Source: Bacillota bacterium
GTDB lineage: Bacteria > Bacillota > Clostridia > Ch29
NCBI GenBank assembly: GCA_013540605.1
Contig: JABVCK010000029.1
Location: 1-64,000 of the forward strand
Direction: 5' to 3'
Length of the DNA stretch: 64,000 nt
Both the position numbers and the translations under genes were made by a program. Below the pieces are notes generated by a model that ran no database searches, was not told the origin of the DNA, and saw only the letters and a list, made by a program, of their open reading frames with translations. Positions 62,930-64,000 of the stretch are shown here, piece by piece (position 1 is the stretch's first letter; each line of letters opens with the position of its first letter).

Positions 62930-62970
62930 AGGGGTTTCAAGGCCTTGGCCTCGAAATCCTTTATGTTTTT
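62928..62970 (+). terminator. rho-independent terminator
   Basis: AAAGGGGTTTC pairs with GAAATCCTTT around an inner AGGCC/GGCCT stem, followed by ATGTTTTT. Confidence 0.7.
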
Positions 62971-63184
62971 ACTACTAATTTTGCGACTAACTACGGGGGC
63001 ATAAAATAAATATGATCCTCATGGAAACAGATTTTTTATCTTATGCAAAGTTTTGTACACTTTTGTACTATTTGATAATATATAATCAGTGATTACCCAA
63101 GGTCAAAATTTATGTGGATGTGTGACTTTGATGAATGGTAAAAGAGGTTTGTGAATAGATGAAAAGGGATTGGAGGAAAAAATA

Positions 63185-63736
63185 ATGCATCTGAATAAAG
63201 ATGATATAAGGAAATTCTATAGAATATGGTTTGGAATACTTGAATACACAAACCAGAAATATAATGTGGCTTCAAAGCTTAAATTGCTAGGAGCGACAAA
63301 ACCAATCAATCCGAATGATGTTGTGCCTGTAAGGAATGCACTATGGGAGCATGATAATATAATAGATGAATATATCAACACAAATCCAAATAATCTTGAT
63401 GAAGATGAAATTCGGATTTTATCCAGCTGGAAAACAAGAATTTCTGGAACATTTTTGATTCTTAAACACTTAAAAAACGATTCGGTGTTCATGCATGCTG
63501 AAAAGGGCGGGAAAGCATATGGAGTAATCGGTATTTCGGAGCCTATTGCTGAAATGTTCCATCCTTCACATTTGCCATTGCTTGTAGAAACTGCGTTGAT
63601 TCCGTTCAAAGACAAAATTATTTACGACAGTCTGCTGATGCCATACAACATGCATATAGGAAGCAATATGAGAAGAGATTTAAATGGAGAATATAAGGCG
63701 TTGAAAGAGAGATATGGTATTATCAGAACGTTGTGA
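63185..63736 (+). CDS. hypothetical protein
   Basis: 183 residues starting MHLNKDDIRKFYRIWFGIL (ATG 63185, eight bases after TTGGAGG). The protein has no signal or membrane segment. Visible stretches are TKPINPNDVVPVRNALWEHD, GKAYGVIGISEPIAEMFHPS and MHIGSNMRRDLNGEYKAL, the last resembling a small beta-domain followed by a helix. It looks like a conserved protein of Firmicutes, but I cannot assign a family or function. It stands alone before the SPL-like gene. Confidence 0.6.
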   Translation: MHLNKDDIRKFYRIWFGILEYTNQKYNVASKLKLLGATKPINPNDVVPVRNALWEHDNIIDEYINTNPNNLDEDEIRILSSWKTRISGTFLILKHLKNDSVFMHAEKGGKAYGVIGISEPIAEMFHPSHLPLLVETALIPFKDKIIYDSLLMPYNMHIGSNMRRDLNGEYKALKERYGIIRTL

Positions 63737-63784
63737 TAAACGCTGCAAGGAGTAATAGCGCGAAAAATATAGGGGAATAGAAAA

Positions 63785-64000
63785 ATGGTTCAGGAAATCC
63801 AGGCCAAAACATTGCTTTCCAGGGTAAAAAAACCGGAAGACTGGTTTGGCGTCACTTATAATATGAATATCTACCGTGGCTGCCAGCACGGGTGCATTTA
63901 CTGCGATTCCCGCAGCTTATGCTATGGGATTGAGGATTTCAGCCGGGTTCAGGTGAAGATAAATGCTCCGGACCTGCTGCGCAAAGAGCTTTCGGGAAAA
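63785..64000 (+). CDS. SPL-family radical SAM protein, 5' part
   Basis: 72 codons to the window edge. ATG 63785 follows TAGGGGAATAG. The radical SAM motif is CQHGCIYCDSRS, preceded by SRVKKPEDWFGVTYNMNIYR, the N-terminal pattern of stand-alone proteins related to spore photoproduct lyase (SplB) and Rv2578c-like radical SAM proteins. The family sits in DNA repair and unknown modification roles; the rest of the gene is needed to choose. The gene continues beyond base 64000. Confidence 0.8.
   Translation, partial: MVQEIQAKTLLSRVKKPEDWFGVTYNMNIYRGCQHGCIYCDSRSLCYGIEDFSRVQVKINAPDLLRKELSGK

Overview
The window looks like chromosome from a spore-forming Firmicute of the class Clostridia. The support is gene content and order. 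There is a ruvC-ruvA-ruvB-DUF2905 block followed by sigI-rsgI, a SpoIID-like protein and queA. Further on come tgt-yajC-TIGR04086, the six-cysteine SCIFF peptide with its radical SAM maturase, and secD-secF. A BofC-like protein and the start of an SPL-type radical SAM protein also fit. Strong GGAGG ribosome binding sites and frequent TTG/GTG starts agree with this. I cannot name the genus from the sequence.

Layout. (1) 1-16.2 kb: the 3' end of a 5S rRNA, then mostly housekeeping and metabolic genes: a secreted GH26-like protein behind an ECF-type promoter, DUF3189, a Nudix-like protein, a CoA-binding protein, two half-size TauE genes, nadE and yebC. Next is a sigma-54 module (M20 peptidase, YfcC transporter, PAS-AAA-Fis activator, divergent lysine-6-dehydrogenase-like enzyme), then a chemoreceptor-like protein and L-serine dehydratase. 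(2) 16.6-26.0 kb: an NSS transporter, bofC-like, ruvCAB, sigI/rsgI, spoIID-like and queA. (3) 26.0-31.9 kb: a phage-like accessory block separating queA from tgt. It holds a frameshifted DUF6291 gene, small unknown proteins, a phage-type sigma factor, an HTH protein, a glycosyltransferase and a toxin-antitoxin pair. (4) 31.9-38.4 kb: tgt, yajC, scfA, scfB, gamma-carbonic anhydrase, secD and secF.

(5) 38.4-45.3 kb is a graveyard: an N-terminally truncated flavoprotein, a degenerate tRNA-Pro(GGG), a frameshifted PIN toxin beside an intact AbrB antitoxin, an IS200-type transposase, and a 4.4 kb minus-strand locus. I read that locus as one decayed multidomain gene (DUF4062, then TPR, then PIN-like, then a helical tail) that resembles a conflict or defence protein.

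(6) 45.6-61.3 kb is a catabolic/uptake island: an ATP-grasp ligase, a GntR/UTRA regulator, an AtuA/DUF1446 plus DUF4387 pair, a C26 gamma-glutamyl hydrolase, a complete Opp/Dpp ABC transporter, a D-aminoacylase, and finally an opine-dehydrogenase-like enzyme with a cobalamin-binding protein. Three copies of a 15-bp palindrome (ATAAYATGTWATAAY) sit before gntR, atuA and the C26-opp operon and are the likely GntR operators. The ATP-grasp and opine-dehydrogenase units share a nearly identical promoter and 5' leader. The opine-dehydrogenase leader also carries what looks like a fluoride (crcB) riboswitch, and I consider this the most unexpected feature in the window.

(7) 61.4-64.0 kb: a deleted transposase, a GrpB-like remnant, a UPF0175 protein, an unknown protein and the cut-off SPL-like gene. 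A dispersed repeat with GGGGACATTCC / GGTGTGTCCCC ends, often filled with 7-bp CAG-ended units, recurs between genes throughout.
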